The notes beneath the pieces were generated by a model. It saw nothing but the letters and a program-made list of their open reading frames with translations. It had not been told where the DNA came from and did no database searches. The position numbers and the translations under genes are program-made. Of a stretch of DNA of 33,190 bases, positions 1 through 8,049 are shown piece by piece. Positions within the stretch are counted from its first letter, which is position 1; every line of letters starts with the position of its first letter. Source of the DNA: JADHUC01 sp964617665 (GTDB lineage: Bacteria; Planctomycetota; Planctomycetia; Pirellulales; Pirellulaceae); the NCBI GenBank assembly GCA_964617665.1, contig CAZUAH010000093.1, forward strand, positions 1 through 33,190, in the 5' to 3' direction.

Positions 1-42
1 AGGATTCGTGAAGTTGTCCGCTGACCCGCCAGCAACACACTC

Positions 43-339
43 CTAGGACACTACCGGACCGTAGATGCCCAGCGACTGGATGTGCTTTCGCGCCTCAGCG
101 ACCTTTGCAGGATCCGCTTCAAGACCATGGACGGTATAGGCATCATTGACACGCAGCGCCGCCGTCAGTCTCCCATCGGCACAGCCAAGATGGACCACAA
201 TGCCTCCGCTCACACCAGTCGAATCGAGTATTTCCTTGGCCCGTTCTGTTGACGGGTTTTCGCCTGCCGTTGCCGTGCAAAAGGAGAGGCAAACAAGCAG
301 TGCCCCAAGAATCGACGCCTTGATTGCAGGATGTTTCAT
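43..339 (-). CDS. Truncated exported SAM-binding (methyltransferase-like) protein, probable N-terminal remnant
   Basis: The 98-residue frame starts with a convincing signal peptide: a Lys-containing N-region, a hydrophobic core, and a likely cleavage after ATA near residue 25. A class I SAM-dependent methyltransferase motif I follows (VHLGCADG, about residues 49-56), then the next strand ending in an acidic residue (HGLEAD). The order resembles the N-terminus of large planctomycete exported proteins that join a methyltransferase-like domain to a PQQ/beta-propeller region; this is from memory of the family. The frame stops with TAG (43-45) soon after the second strand, so no complete Rossmann fold is possible. 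The same frame stays open past the stop to the window edge and includes SADNFTN, weakly like the family's next segment. It is therefore most likely a pseudogene or an assembly or sequencing break, not a functional short protein. No companion gene reads with it. Confidence 0.55.
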   Translation of the reverse strand: MKHPAIKASILGALLVCLSFCTATAGENPSTERAKEILDSTGVSGGIVVHLGCADGRLTAALRVNDAYTVHGLEADPAKVAEARKHIQSLGIYGPVVS

Positions 340-459
340 CGCGCGATTGTCCTATCCCTAGAGTGAAGGTCCGTTCAGTCTTCCATTGTGCGTTCGCAGG
401 TCCAATGTAACAGCCAAACGCAACTCAGCCAAGGAAGTACGCTCGGAGGTCCCCTTGAG

Positions 460-489
460 TTCACTACGGTCGCTGGTTTCGGCTACAAT
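460..489 (+). promoter_or_regulatory. Possible sigma70-type promoter for the glycosidase gene
   Basis: A -35-like TTCACT (460-465, four of six to consensus) and a -10-like TACAAT (484-489, five of six) are separated by 18 bp. Transcription would start near 496, leaving a leader of about 36 nt before the ATG at 532. Such matches are common by chance and planctomycete promoters are poorly characterised, so this is weak. Confidence 0.25.
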
Positions 490-531
490 GGCCGTTTTCA
501 CTGATTCACAAATTTGAACGGTGCGTGAGCC

Positions 532-3303
532 ATGAGTAGACTTCTATTTCACCCGTCTTGCAGAGCGTCCTTTCGCAACTCATTGCCGGTTATGGCATTC
601 TTGGTGGTAATCATCGTTTGCGTGTGTCCGATGACCGGTGCGCAGGAGATCCGACTGCTGCGAGGCAAACCGGATCCGTATGGTTATCCTCGTCCCACTC
701 CTGGCCAAACCGACGTGCCCGTTTCCACGAGTCTCTTTTTCCAGCTTGGCTTCCAGCAGAAGGACGCTACCGACGCCGTCTTGCCCGAGTCGATATCCGT
801 GCAAATCGGCCCCGTTGGCGGGAGACAGGTCGAGATTCTGAAGCCTGGACGCGTCTTCGCCGACGGATACAGCGGCAAGGTTTCTGCTAATAACAAACGC
901 GGGCCCGCTGTGGCTGTGTACGTTGACGGCACGGCCAAGTTAAGACCGTCGACGACTTACGTTGTGTCCGTTACCGCTCGGTCTCGAGAAGGCGCCGTCC
1001 TGGACGGTAACAAAGGCACCTGGCGTTTCGATACGGGCGCGGCGGCAAGCAGGCACGCAGTGCCGCTGCGTCTGGATCTCAGCGCCCCCTCTGTTCGCTG
1101 GCACGGTGGGTTCTTCACAGGGTTCTGCAAACCTAGCTTCTGCACGAGTGCATCGAACCGTATCCCTGGCTACGAATTGATGGACCGCATACGAAAGGAC
1201 GCTCCTAGGGCGTGGAGCTTGCAGCGGGATTTCACCTTGACGGGGATGGAACGCCAACCGCGTTTCCTGTCAGGGAAACCACCGAATGTCGTGCGCGAGC
1301 GCGAAACACGACGGGTCGTGGCAATGGAAAAGCAGGAGGCCGGAACCGTCCTCAGCGTCGCAGACTTCTTTGGTCACGAGCAATACGGAATTGAGTCTGG
1401 TCGCCCAATTCGACCGGACTATCATCCGGGGGATGAGGTGCTGGTCGCCGATGGCGTCAACTCGGCCGAAGTGAAGGTCATCAAGATTGTCAAGGATTCG
1501 CCCGATGCCAGGCAGATTCTCGTAACGAAGTTTGACGATCCGTCCGACGGCTGGAAGCTAGAATATGCCGCTTCGCTTCCCAAGGCAGAAGATCCGAATT
1601 CTCCAGGGCTCTTCCCGTCCGGCGGATGCTATCTTTTGAAACTCCGGCCAGCCGGTACGCCTCATTACTATTGGGGCCGCGTCGATAAGGAGTGGGACAT
1701 CGCCCACCGCTTTCAGCGTCGCCTTGTGGTTAATTTCGTCGATGCACCGGGCGATCTCGCTATTGACGGTCGCGATTTCACCTATCCGAAAGACTACGCG
1801 CAATACCACGAGGTCGTGCGTGTCTACACATCGCACGTGATCGAACGCTACGGCGACGCTTGTCTCGATTGTCACTGGAGTGTCTTCAACGAACCGGACC
1901 TAGCTGCTGCATTTTGGCGCAGCGGCGATTGGAACGAGTTGCAGAAGTTCTATGACTATACGGTCGACGCCATCCTCCGCGCGTTCGAAGACCACGGCTA
2001 CGACTCGAACCGTGTCATCATAGGTGGGTTGGAAATCGGTGCCATCTTTGGTGCGCACATCGAGCGCCCGGTTTTGGGTGTCTTCCTGGCCCATTGTTCG
2101 CCGAAAGCGACCCGCGAAGGCGCCCTACCGAAAAACGCGGCTGTCAGCGACCCGCGACTCGACGGCAAACGATCCAAACGCGTCGAAGACCTTTGCAGCA
2201 CGAACGAAGGCAAAGGCACCCCGTGCGATTTCATTTCGGTTCACTCCTACAACGCCTCGCCAGTCACGGCGGCCAAGCTGACCCGGGCCAAAGAGATCGC
2301 GTTGGAAATCGATCCAGAGTACTACGCAGACCTTTGGGTCAACTCTTACGAGTCTTGTCCCGATTGGGCACCGCCTCCCGACGTGGCCGCGGCGGACAGC
2401 TATCTGGGCAACGGCTACTTTCCTACTTGGTGCGCCGACGTGATCCGCCGTCAACTCGCAAAAGCCTCTGAGGACGCTCGCTACGCCTTTGGCGAGACGA
2501 TCCTCACGTTCTGGCCATGGCCCAATAGCAATTTTCGAGGCCACAACAACGCAACACGGGTGATTGCCGTCGACGAAGATGGCGATGGAAAGACGGATCG
2601 TAGCGAGACGGTCGCAATGCCAATCCTGAATTTCCTTGGCCTCGTCGCCCGTATGGGCGATGACTATCGGGCCTTGCCGGAATCCGTCGTGGGTCCCCAC
2701 GTCGTATCCGGATTTGCGTCAAAGACTGACGATGCACTCTACGTCCTGCTGTATTCCCACAATCAACACGACGTTCAGTCGCGTTCGGGAGACACTATCG
2801 AGATTGCCTTGGATCTGAAGGGCGTACCGTGGCCGAGAGCACGCGTCCGCGAGTATCGCTTCGACAAACAAAATAACTCCTATTTTGACCTGGGGCTCCG
2901 GCTTCGAGACCGTCTGCCGGGCGCTTCCGGTGACACACGTCTAACGCCCAAAGAAGTCGATGAGCTGATCGACCAATTGAACTCGGACGACACGGCCGCG
3001 CAACTCGCCGCAATCAGGAAGGCAGCGTCTCTGAGCGCCATCCCCGAAGAGATCGCCGCAGCCGCCTTCCGGCTGTACGAACGGACAAAGGACGACGCCG
3101 TACGAAAGGCCATCATCCAAGCCGGCCAGAAGGCCATGGGCAAACAGGTTTGCTACACACCCGACGAAGTGGAACAGATCCGCAAACTGTCGACCCTGTC
3201 AGTAACGAAGGAATCGCACCCGACGGCGGATCGAGATGGCGTGTTGCAGCTGCCTTTAACCGTCGCGGCCAACGGTGCGAACTTCGTTATCATCCAGCCG
3301 TAA
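532..3303 (+). CDS. Secreted GH39-like glycoside hydrolase with N-terminal Ig-like domain
   Basis: 923 residues. A basic N-region and hydrophobic core (about 20-36) ending TGA/Q give a signal peptide, so the enzyme should be exported. Residues about 57-168 form a beta-rich Ig-like (Big_5-type) segment. The central part is a clan GH-A barrel. NEP at 453-455 supplies the likely acid/base E454, and E607 in NSYES is the best nucleophile candidate by order. The segment after the barrel (about 730-800), with REYRFD and NNSY, matches the C-terminal beta-sandwich of GH39 xylosidases/iduronidases, which carries a similar YRID..HSN element. A DEDGDGKTD calcium-loop-like sequence lies near residue 685. 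The last ~100 residues are charged and helical with no known domain. The substrate is not readable; beta-xylosidase or alpha-L-iduronidase-like activity is possible. No strong ribosome site precedes the ATG. Met21 is an alternative start, but it would remove most of the basic N-region. Confidence 0.75.
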   Translation: MSRLLFHPSCRASFRNSLPVMAFLVVIIVCVCPMTGAQEIRLLRGKPDPYGYPRPTPGQTDVPVSTSLFFQLGFQQKDATDAVLPESISVQIGPVGGRQVEILKPGRVFADGYSGKVSANNKRGPAVAVYVDGTAKLRPSTTYVVSVTARSREGAVLDGNKGTWRFDTGAAASRHAVPLRLDLSAPSVRWHGGFFTGFCKPSFCTSASNRIPGYELMDRIRKDAPRAWSLQRDFTLTGMERQPRFLSGKPPNVVRERETRRVVAMEKQEAGTVLSVADFFGHEQYGIESGRPIRPDYHPGDEVLVADGVNSAEVKVIKIVKDSPDARQILVTKFDDPSDGWKLEYAASLPKAEDPNSPGLFPSGGCYLLKLRPAGTPHYYWGRVDKEWDIAHRFQRRLVVNFVDAPGDLAIDGRDFTYPKDYAQYHEVVRVYTSHVIERYGDACLDCHWSVFNEPDLAAAFWRSGDWNELQKFYDYTVDAILRAFEDHGYDSNRVIIGGLEIGAIFGAHIERPVLGVFLAHCSPKATREGALPKNAAVSDPRLDGKRSKRVEDLCSTNEGKGTPCDFISVHSYNASPVTAAKLTRAKEIALEIDPEYYADLWVNSYESCPDWAPPPDVAAADSYLGNGYFPTWCADVIRRQLAKASEDARYAFGETILTFWPWPNSNFRGHNNATRVIAVDEDGDGKTDRSETVAMPILNFLGLVARMGDDYRALPESVVGPHVVSGFASKTDDALYVLLYSHNQHDVQSRSGDTIEIALDLKGVPWPRARVREYRFDKQNNSYFDLGLRLRDRLPGASGDTRLTPKEVDELIDQLNSDDTAAQLAAIRKAASLSAIPEEIAAAAFRLYERTKDDAVRKAIIQAGQKAMGKQVCYTPDEVEQIRKLSTLSVTKESHPTADRDGVLQLPLTVAANGANFVIIQP

Positions 3304-3355
3304 GAAGCCAGGACGCACGATCACGCAGGGCACAGACTTCTCAGACAATTCACTG

Positions 3356-4897
3356 CTATGCCAGGGGGTGCAGTTCAGTATTCGCTTCCTTAAGCGACGA
3401 ATACAGTTTCTCGTATATTTCAAACCATTCATGGTATCGGGCCGTCAACGCTTCGTCCGGTTCGTAGGTGCGTCCCGGTTTGTAGACGCGATCGTAGGCG
3501 GCTTGTTCGTCATCGTAGATGCCCAAGCCGATTCCCGCCAGGATCGCTGCACCCAGAACGACCGCTTCCTCGATTTCCGGTGCTTCGATCGGCTTGCCAA
3601 CGACATCCGCCTTGTTCTGCATCCAGAATTCGTTGTTCACCGCGCCGCCAATGGCGACGATTCGATCGGGGCTCACGCTAAGGCCGCGTTCGAATCCGTT
3701 GACTACTTGCAGAAACTGATAATCCAGCCCTTCGATTACCGCGCGAAGCATATCGCCTTTGGTTGTGATGTTCCGCAGACCTACGAACGCGCCGAGCGAT
3801 CGGTGATCCATCACGGGGCAGTGACTGCCTGACATGTGGGGCAGGAACATTGCGCCGCGAGCCCCGGGAGGCGACTCGGCGGCGGCTTTCATCAAGTAGT
3901 CCCAGTCGACGCCGCCTTCCTGTTCGGCTTGCCGCTTTTCCGCGTCGCCGTATTCGCGGCGGAACCATTCCAATTGCTCGGCGGCAACCGTCGCTCCCAT
4001 GGCCGCCCACATGCCGCGAGCTACGTGCGAATCGACCAAGATCCCCATTTCACGCACAGCGGGCGTGAGCGCAGGCTCGGCAGATGCTTCGACGACCATT
4101 TCCCAAGTGCCTGTCACGTCGCAGACGACGCCGGGGCGGAATGCACCGGTGGGCAGCGCGCCACACAGATAGTCGTGCCCGCCCAGTACCACCGGTGTGC
4201 CGACAGGCAGCCCCGTGGCCTCGGCAGCTGCGGTGTGCACTTCGGCTAACACGGTTCCGCTCGGCTTCGGATCGCACAATAACTCCCGGGCAATGCCGGA
4301 CACTTCTAGCATCTCGTCGGACCATTGCTGCGTCTTCTGGTCGAACAGCAACGTTGTCGAAGCCATGCTGTAGTCAGTCGCAAATGTGCCACACAGCATG
4401 TAATTGACGAAATCCTCGATCAGCACCCATTTGTGGGTTTGCTTCAGAATCTCTGGTTCGTTCTCCTTCATCCACAGGATGCGCAGCGCCGTGTTGAATA
4501 CCCAGAGCTGATTGCCGCCGGTGGCAAACTGCTTTTCCGCGCCGACGTGTTCGAGCCACCATTGATGCTGCGGTTCGGTGCGCGGGCAGTGCCACGAGAT
4601 GAACGGGTACAGCCATTTGCCATCGCGATCCAGCGGCACGCCGTCCATGCCCATGCCGGTCACTGCAACTCCGCGGATTCGTTTCGGATCGTCCAACTTG
4701 GAAACTGCCTCGCGAAGCGATTCCGACACACCGCCCCAAATCTGCTCGGGCTTCCATATCGCCCATTGTGGATGGTCTTCGTACGGGTTGAATCGCTCCG
4801 TAGGCCGACTGGCACGCGCGACGGCGTTGCCTTCGGTGTCGTATACGATGGCTTTCAGATTCGTGGATCCGAGATCAATTCCGACCAAGTAGTCCAT
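3356..4897 (-). CDS. FGGY-family carbohydrate kinase
   Basis: 513 residues, normal for the FGGY family (xylulokinase, glycerol kinase, rhamnulokinase and others), which phosphorylates sugars or polyols with ATP in the cytoplasm. Visible motifs are the phosphate-binding DLGSTN at 8-13, a GGHDYLCGALP segment containing the probable catalytic base D242, and the C-terminal adenosine motif AIGGAVNNEFW with G417-G418. A late GAAILAGIGLG helix is also typical. The start ATG lies three bases past the TGA of the LRR gene (TGAGCCATG), so the two are probably co-transcribed and coupled. The kinase lies beside an SDR, a class II aldolase and two dehydrogenases, which suggests it makes the ketose phosphate cleaved by the aldolase. 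The substrate is unknown; xylulokinase-like is the closest general description. Confidence 0.9.
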   Translation of the reverse strand: MDYLVGIDLGSTNLKAIVYDTEGNAVARASRPTERFNPYEDHPQWAIWKPEQIWGGVSESLREAVSKLDDPKRIRGVAVTGMGMDGVPLDRDGKWLYPFISWHCPRTEPQHQWWLEHVGAEKQFATGGNQLWVFNTALRILWMKENEPEILKQTHKWVLIEDFVNYMLCGTFATDYSMASTTLLFDQKTQQWSDEMLEVSGIARELLCDPKPSGTVLAEVHTAAAEATGLPVGTPVVLGGHDYLCGALPTGAFRPGVVCDVTGTWEMVVEASAEPALTPAVREMGILVDSHVARGMWAAMGATVAAEQLEWFRREYGDAEKRQAEQEGGVDWDYLMKAAAESPPGARGAMFLPHMSGSHCPVMDHRSLGAFVGLRNITTKGDMLRAVIEGLDYQFLQVVNGFERGLSVSPDRIVAIGGAVNNEFWMQNKADVVGKPIEAPEIEEAVVLGAAILAGIGLGIYDDEQAAYDRVYKPGRTYEPDEALTARYHEWFEIYEKLYSSLKEANTELHPLA

Positions 4898-4900
4898 GGC

Positions 4901-6073
4901 TCAATCCAACTTTCCTTCGTCGTACATTTCCCAAAAGACCTGTGGCTGCACGCGGTTCTCGAAGTTCGTGCCCAACTCGCGAATGGGCAGTTGACGAACC
5001 ACGTCGATGCCCTTTTTGATCTTGCTGGGCGTGAAGATCAAACGAGTTAGACGCATCTGGCCGACGGGCGTCAGGTCCGTTACCTCGGTGCCGGCGATAT
5101 GCATACGCTGGATCGGATGGCGAGCAAACGCGCTGATGTCGTCGACTTTCGTGTTCTCGGCGGTCAAACTCTCAAGCGGCGTCTTGGCAAGCGGCGAGAT
5201 GTCCTTCACGGGGCACTCGCTGAGCCACAGCATCCGAATGTCCGTGTCGGCCAACGGCGATACGTCCTTGATGCGCGAACCGACTGCGTTGAATTGATCC
5301 AGAGGGGCTCCGCGGAGTGCCTCGATGTTCTCCACACGTGTGTTGGTCAGATATAGTTCCTGCAACGGCATCCCCTTGAGCGGTCCGATATCGCTTAGTC
5401 GTTCGTTTTCCTCCAAATAGACTTTCATCAACTTCATGCCCTTCAGAGGATCCAGGTCATCCACATCGCAACCTGACAGATCCAATTCGACCAGCGGGGC
5501 CCCGCGTATCGGGCCGAGATTCTGCACTCGCGTATTCCTGAGATGCAGTGCCTGCAACGGCATGCTACGCAACGGAGAGATGTCGGTCAGACGACGGTTG
5601 TCGACCAAGGACAACGCGACCAGCCGCATCCCCTCCAAAGGACTCAAGTCGGCCACGTCGCAACCGTTCAGATCAAGCGCCCCGATCCGCTGTCTCGCCA
5701 ACGGGCTGATGTCCTTGATATTCGGATCGTTGATGCCCATCGCCATCAGTTCAGCATTCATCGGCTGCATGCCAACTTGACCCTCGAATCCGGGGTTCTT
5801 CTTCTTCAACGCGGCAATCAACTGGTCTCGTGTTTGAATACTGTCCGTTGCGTCTTCTGTCTCCGGCTGCGCCTCCACGTCATCATCTCCCGGCTCGTCT
5901 TCGGAGGGCGTGGCTTCATCTTTTGGTGTACCATCCTTGTCAGAATCCGTGGATTCTGTATCGTCATTTTGCGACACACTAGACCCATCGGCGTCCGGTG
6001 TCGAGGACTCGCCGCATCCGACGCAAACAGACCATAAACCTATTAGAGCGATCAACAAGGCAACTCGCGTCAC
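4901..6073 (-). CDS. Leucine-rich repeat lipoprotein
   Basis: I choose the GTG at 6073 because GAGGAG lies six bases upstream and it gives a clean N-terminus. The longer frame from 6172 adds 33 residues that hide the signal peptide. The 390-residue product has a lipoprotein-type signal ending CVGC (Cys20), with Cys rather than Leu/Val at -3, so the lipobox is imperfect. An acidic Asp/Glu/Ser/Thr-rich linker (about 24-78) follows. About eleven leucine-rich repeats of 22-24 residues come next, each carrying a variant of D[IL]SPL.GM (about 105-365). This resembles the non-catalytic LRR proteins common in planctomycetes. It would sit on a membrane facing away from the cytoplasm and bind a protein or glycan partner; no enzyme domain is present. 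Its coupling to a cytoplasmic sugar kinase gene is odd and hints at a sensing or binding role in the same locus. Confidence 0.8.
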   Translation of the reverse strand: MTRVALLIALIGLWSVCVGCGESSTPDADGSSVSQNDDTESTDSDKDGTPKDEATPSEDEPGDDDVEAQPETEDATDSIQTRDQLIAALKKKNPGFEGQVGMQPMNAELMAMGINDPNIKDISPLARQRIGALDLNGCDVADLSPLEGMRLVALSLVDNRRLTDISPLRSMPLQALHLRNTRVQNLGPIRGAPLVELDLSGCDVDDLDPLKGMKLMKVYLEENERLSDIGPLKGMPLQELYLTNTRVENIEALRGAPLDQFNAVGSRIKDVSPLADTDIRMLWLSECPVKDISPLAKTPLESLTAENTKVDDISAFARHPIQRMHIAGTEVTDLTPVGQMRLTRLIFTPSKIKKGIDVVRQLPIRELGTNFENRVQPQVFWEMYDEGKLD

Positions 6074-6361
6074 GGGAGACTCCTCGGAGTGAGAAACGTC
6101 AGGAAAGAGCCAACGCAGGTGGATGACGCTGCGGGCACAACGGATTACTGAGCGTACCAGCCGACCGTGCACGGGTCAATCATCAGCGTCTTGGACTGTC
6201 TAAATGCGGGATCTGGGGTAAAGTCGTTGTGCGGCGTTTCAGGAGGGCATTACTAGCTGTTCAGCCCCTCGGTTGCGACGACGGGTAGTGATCGGATACT
6301 CTATGTACCGGATCAGAACGACGGGTGATTCTCTCTTCCCTTTCTTGAAGAAGACAAAACA

Positions 6362-7147
6362 GTGGACCTGAATCTGAAGAACAAGGTGGCCATCGTCACG
6401 GGCGGCTCGCGTGGCCTGGGGCGTGCGATATGCGAGGGACTGGCGGCCGAGGGAGCGAAGGTTGCGATCAGTTACCTTCAGGACGAAGGAGCTGGGATAG
6501 ACCTGAGTGACGAGGCCGCGGAATTGGCCCAAGAACTTCGGTCCGAGTATGCGGTCGATGCCGTTCCGATTGGAGGGGATGTGTCGCAATCGCCCGACGT
6601 CGAGCAGCTTTTCCTGGAAACCGAACGGCAATTGGGTCCTGTCGAGATTTTGGTCAATAACGCGGGAATTTGGCCCACGTCACTGGCGCATGAAATCGTC
6701 GAATCCGACTTCAATCGCGTGCTCCAGGTGAATCTGGTCGGCTCGTTCCTGACCTGCAAAGAGGCGGTTCGCCGCTGGCTGGATAGTGGATGCCAAGGAC
6801 GAATCGTGAATATCACCTCGCCAGCAGCATTTCAGGGATCCACGACCGGTCACGCTCACTATGCCGCATCCAAAGCAGGGCTGGTAAGCTTCAGCGTCTC
6901 GCTGGCACGCGAGGTCGCACCGCAAGGCATCCGAGTGAATCTGGTCGCTCCCGGTATGACCCGTACGCCAATGGCTCGCGACGCACTCGCAGAAGGCGGC
7001 GAGGAACACTACATCCAGCGCATTCCGCTTCGCCGCATCGCCGAGCCGAAGGACATCGCCAACGTCGTGGTTTTCCTGACGTCGGATCGAGCCGGGTACA
7101 TGACCGGCGCAACGGTCGACGTTACGGGCGGAATGCTAATGAGATAG
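6362..7147 (+). CDS. SDR-family NAD(P)-dependent oxidoreductase
   Basis: 261 residues from a GTG start, which places the Rossmann strand at the usual distance from the N-terminus. Classical short-chain dehydrogenase features are present: TGGSRGLG (13-20) for the dinucleotide, NNAG (99-102), and the catalytic set S153, Y167 and K171 (YAASK). After these comes the usual PG segment in LVAPGMTRTPM, and the C-terminus ends with a standard VDVTGGM. It is closest in layout to 3-oxoacyl-ACP reductase-like and sugar or polyol dehydrogenases. It is the first of four rightward genes with 16-19 nt gaps, beside a kinase and aldolase, so oxidation of a polyol or sugar is more likely than fatty acid synthesis. 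This is inference from context. The divergent 288-bp region upstream would hold its promoter; I could not identify one. Confidence 0.9.
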   Translation: MDLNLKNKVAIVTGGSRGLGRAICEGLAAEGAKVAISYLQDEGAGIDLSDEAAELAQELRSEYAVDAVPIGGDVSQSPDVEQLFLETERQLGPVEILVNNAGIWPTSLAHEIVESDFNRVLQVNLVGSFLTCKEAVRRWLDSGCQGRIVNITSPAAFQGSTTGHAHYAASKAGLVSFSVSLAREVAPQGIRVNLVAPGMTRTPMARDALAEGGEEHYIQRIPLRRIAEPKDIANVVVFLTSDRAGYMTGATVDVTGGMLMR

Positions 7148-7166
7148 GAGCACAACGGAGAAATAC

Positions 7167-8033
7167 ATGCTTGTTACGTTGAAAGAAATCCTCGCCCACG
7201 CGCGAGCTAACCAATATGCTGTGCCGGCCTTTGACTGCACCGAAGACATCATGGTGCGCACTGTTCTGGAGACCTCCGAAGCCAATCGGGCGCCTGTGAT
7301 TGTGATGGCGTTGGAGATGGATCTGGAAACAGGCCGCGGCAACGGCTGGGTATACCAAGCCGGTTTGGTCAGAGCGGTGGCCGAGCACCACGACATTCCC
7401 ATCGCCCTACACTTGGATCACGCCAACGACCTGGACGCGATCCGCAAGGCACTGGACCAGGGATTTTCCTCGGTCATGATTGATGGGTCGCGATTGTCGT
7501 TCGAGGAGAATGTTATCCTGACCAAGGAGGCGGTGGATCTTGCCGCGCCGCAAGACGTGAGCGTCGAAGCCGAGTTGGGACACGTGGGCGGAATGACCTT
7601 GGACGACAAGGAATGTGCCGAAAACGTGTTGACCGAACCGGAAGAAGTCACTCGATTTGTAGAGGCCACGGGAGTGGACGCGCTGGCTGTTTCGATCGGC
7701 ACGGCCCACGGCGTCTATCGAGCGCTGCCGGATCTGAACATCGAGCGTCTCAAAGAACTGAACGCTGTCAGTCCGGTGCCGCTGGTGTTGCACGGAGGAT
7801 CGGGCACGCCCGAACAGCAGGTTCGAGAGGCCGTCCAGAACGGAATATGCAAGGTGAATCTGTACGCCGATCTGCGCGTGGCCATGTACCGCGGCCTGAA
7901 AACGACGACGGCGGCTCACGATCGAATTGATCCTCTGCCGAAGGAGATGTTCAAGCCAATCCGAGAGGAACTTGCGGCAGCGGTGACGGACAAGATCGAA
8001 TTATTGGGGGCGAAGAACAGAGCAAACAACTGA
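7167..8033 (+). CDS. Class II ketose-(bis)phosphate aldolase (GatY/KbaY/Fba type)
   Basis: 288 residues, the usual size for the short GatY/KbaY-type class II aldolases. HLDH at 82-85 carries the catalytic Asp84 and a zinc ligand His85. The other zinc ligands are His181 in GTAHGVY and His209 in the HGGSG phosphate-binding loop. E134 and E136 lie in the conserved EAELGHVGG segment. All catalytic positions are intact. Such enzymes split a ketose 1-phosphate or 1,6-bisphosphate into dihydroxyacetone phosphate and an aldehyde, in the cytoplasm. GGAG about eight bases upstream supports the ATG. It sits 19 nt after the SDR gene and 16 nt before the hydroxyacid dehydrogenase. It may be a tagatose- or fructose-bisphosphate aldolase, or act on another phosphorylated ketose; the neighbours favour a dedicated catabolic enzyme over the glycolytic one. 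Confidence 0.92.
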   Translation: MLVTLKEILAHARANQYAVPAFDCTEDIMVRTVLETSEANRAPVIVMALEMDLETGRGNGWVYQAGLVRAVAEHHDIPIALHLDHANDLDAIRKALDQGFSSVMIDGSRLSFEENVILTKEAVDLAAPQDVSVEAELGHVGGMTLDDKECAENVLTEPEEVTRFVEATGVDALAVSIGTAHGVYRALPDLNIERLKELNAVSPVPLVLHGGSGTPEQQVREAVQNGICKVNLYADLRVAMYRGLKTTTAAHDRIDPLPKEMFKPIREELAAAVTDKIELLGAKNRANN

Positions 8034-8049
8034 ATGCGGGCATAAGCAA

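Noticed and set aside
146..361. Open plus-strand frame of 71 codons opposite the truncated methyltransferase-like gene
   Set aside because: The opposite strand has a clear signal peptide and SAM motif, and this frame has no domain-like feature.
6073..6172. Longer N-terminus for the LRR protein
   Set aside because: It would place 33 non-conserved residues before the signal sequence; the GTG at 6073 has GAGGAG upstream.
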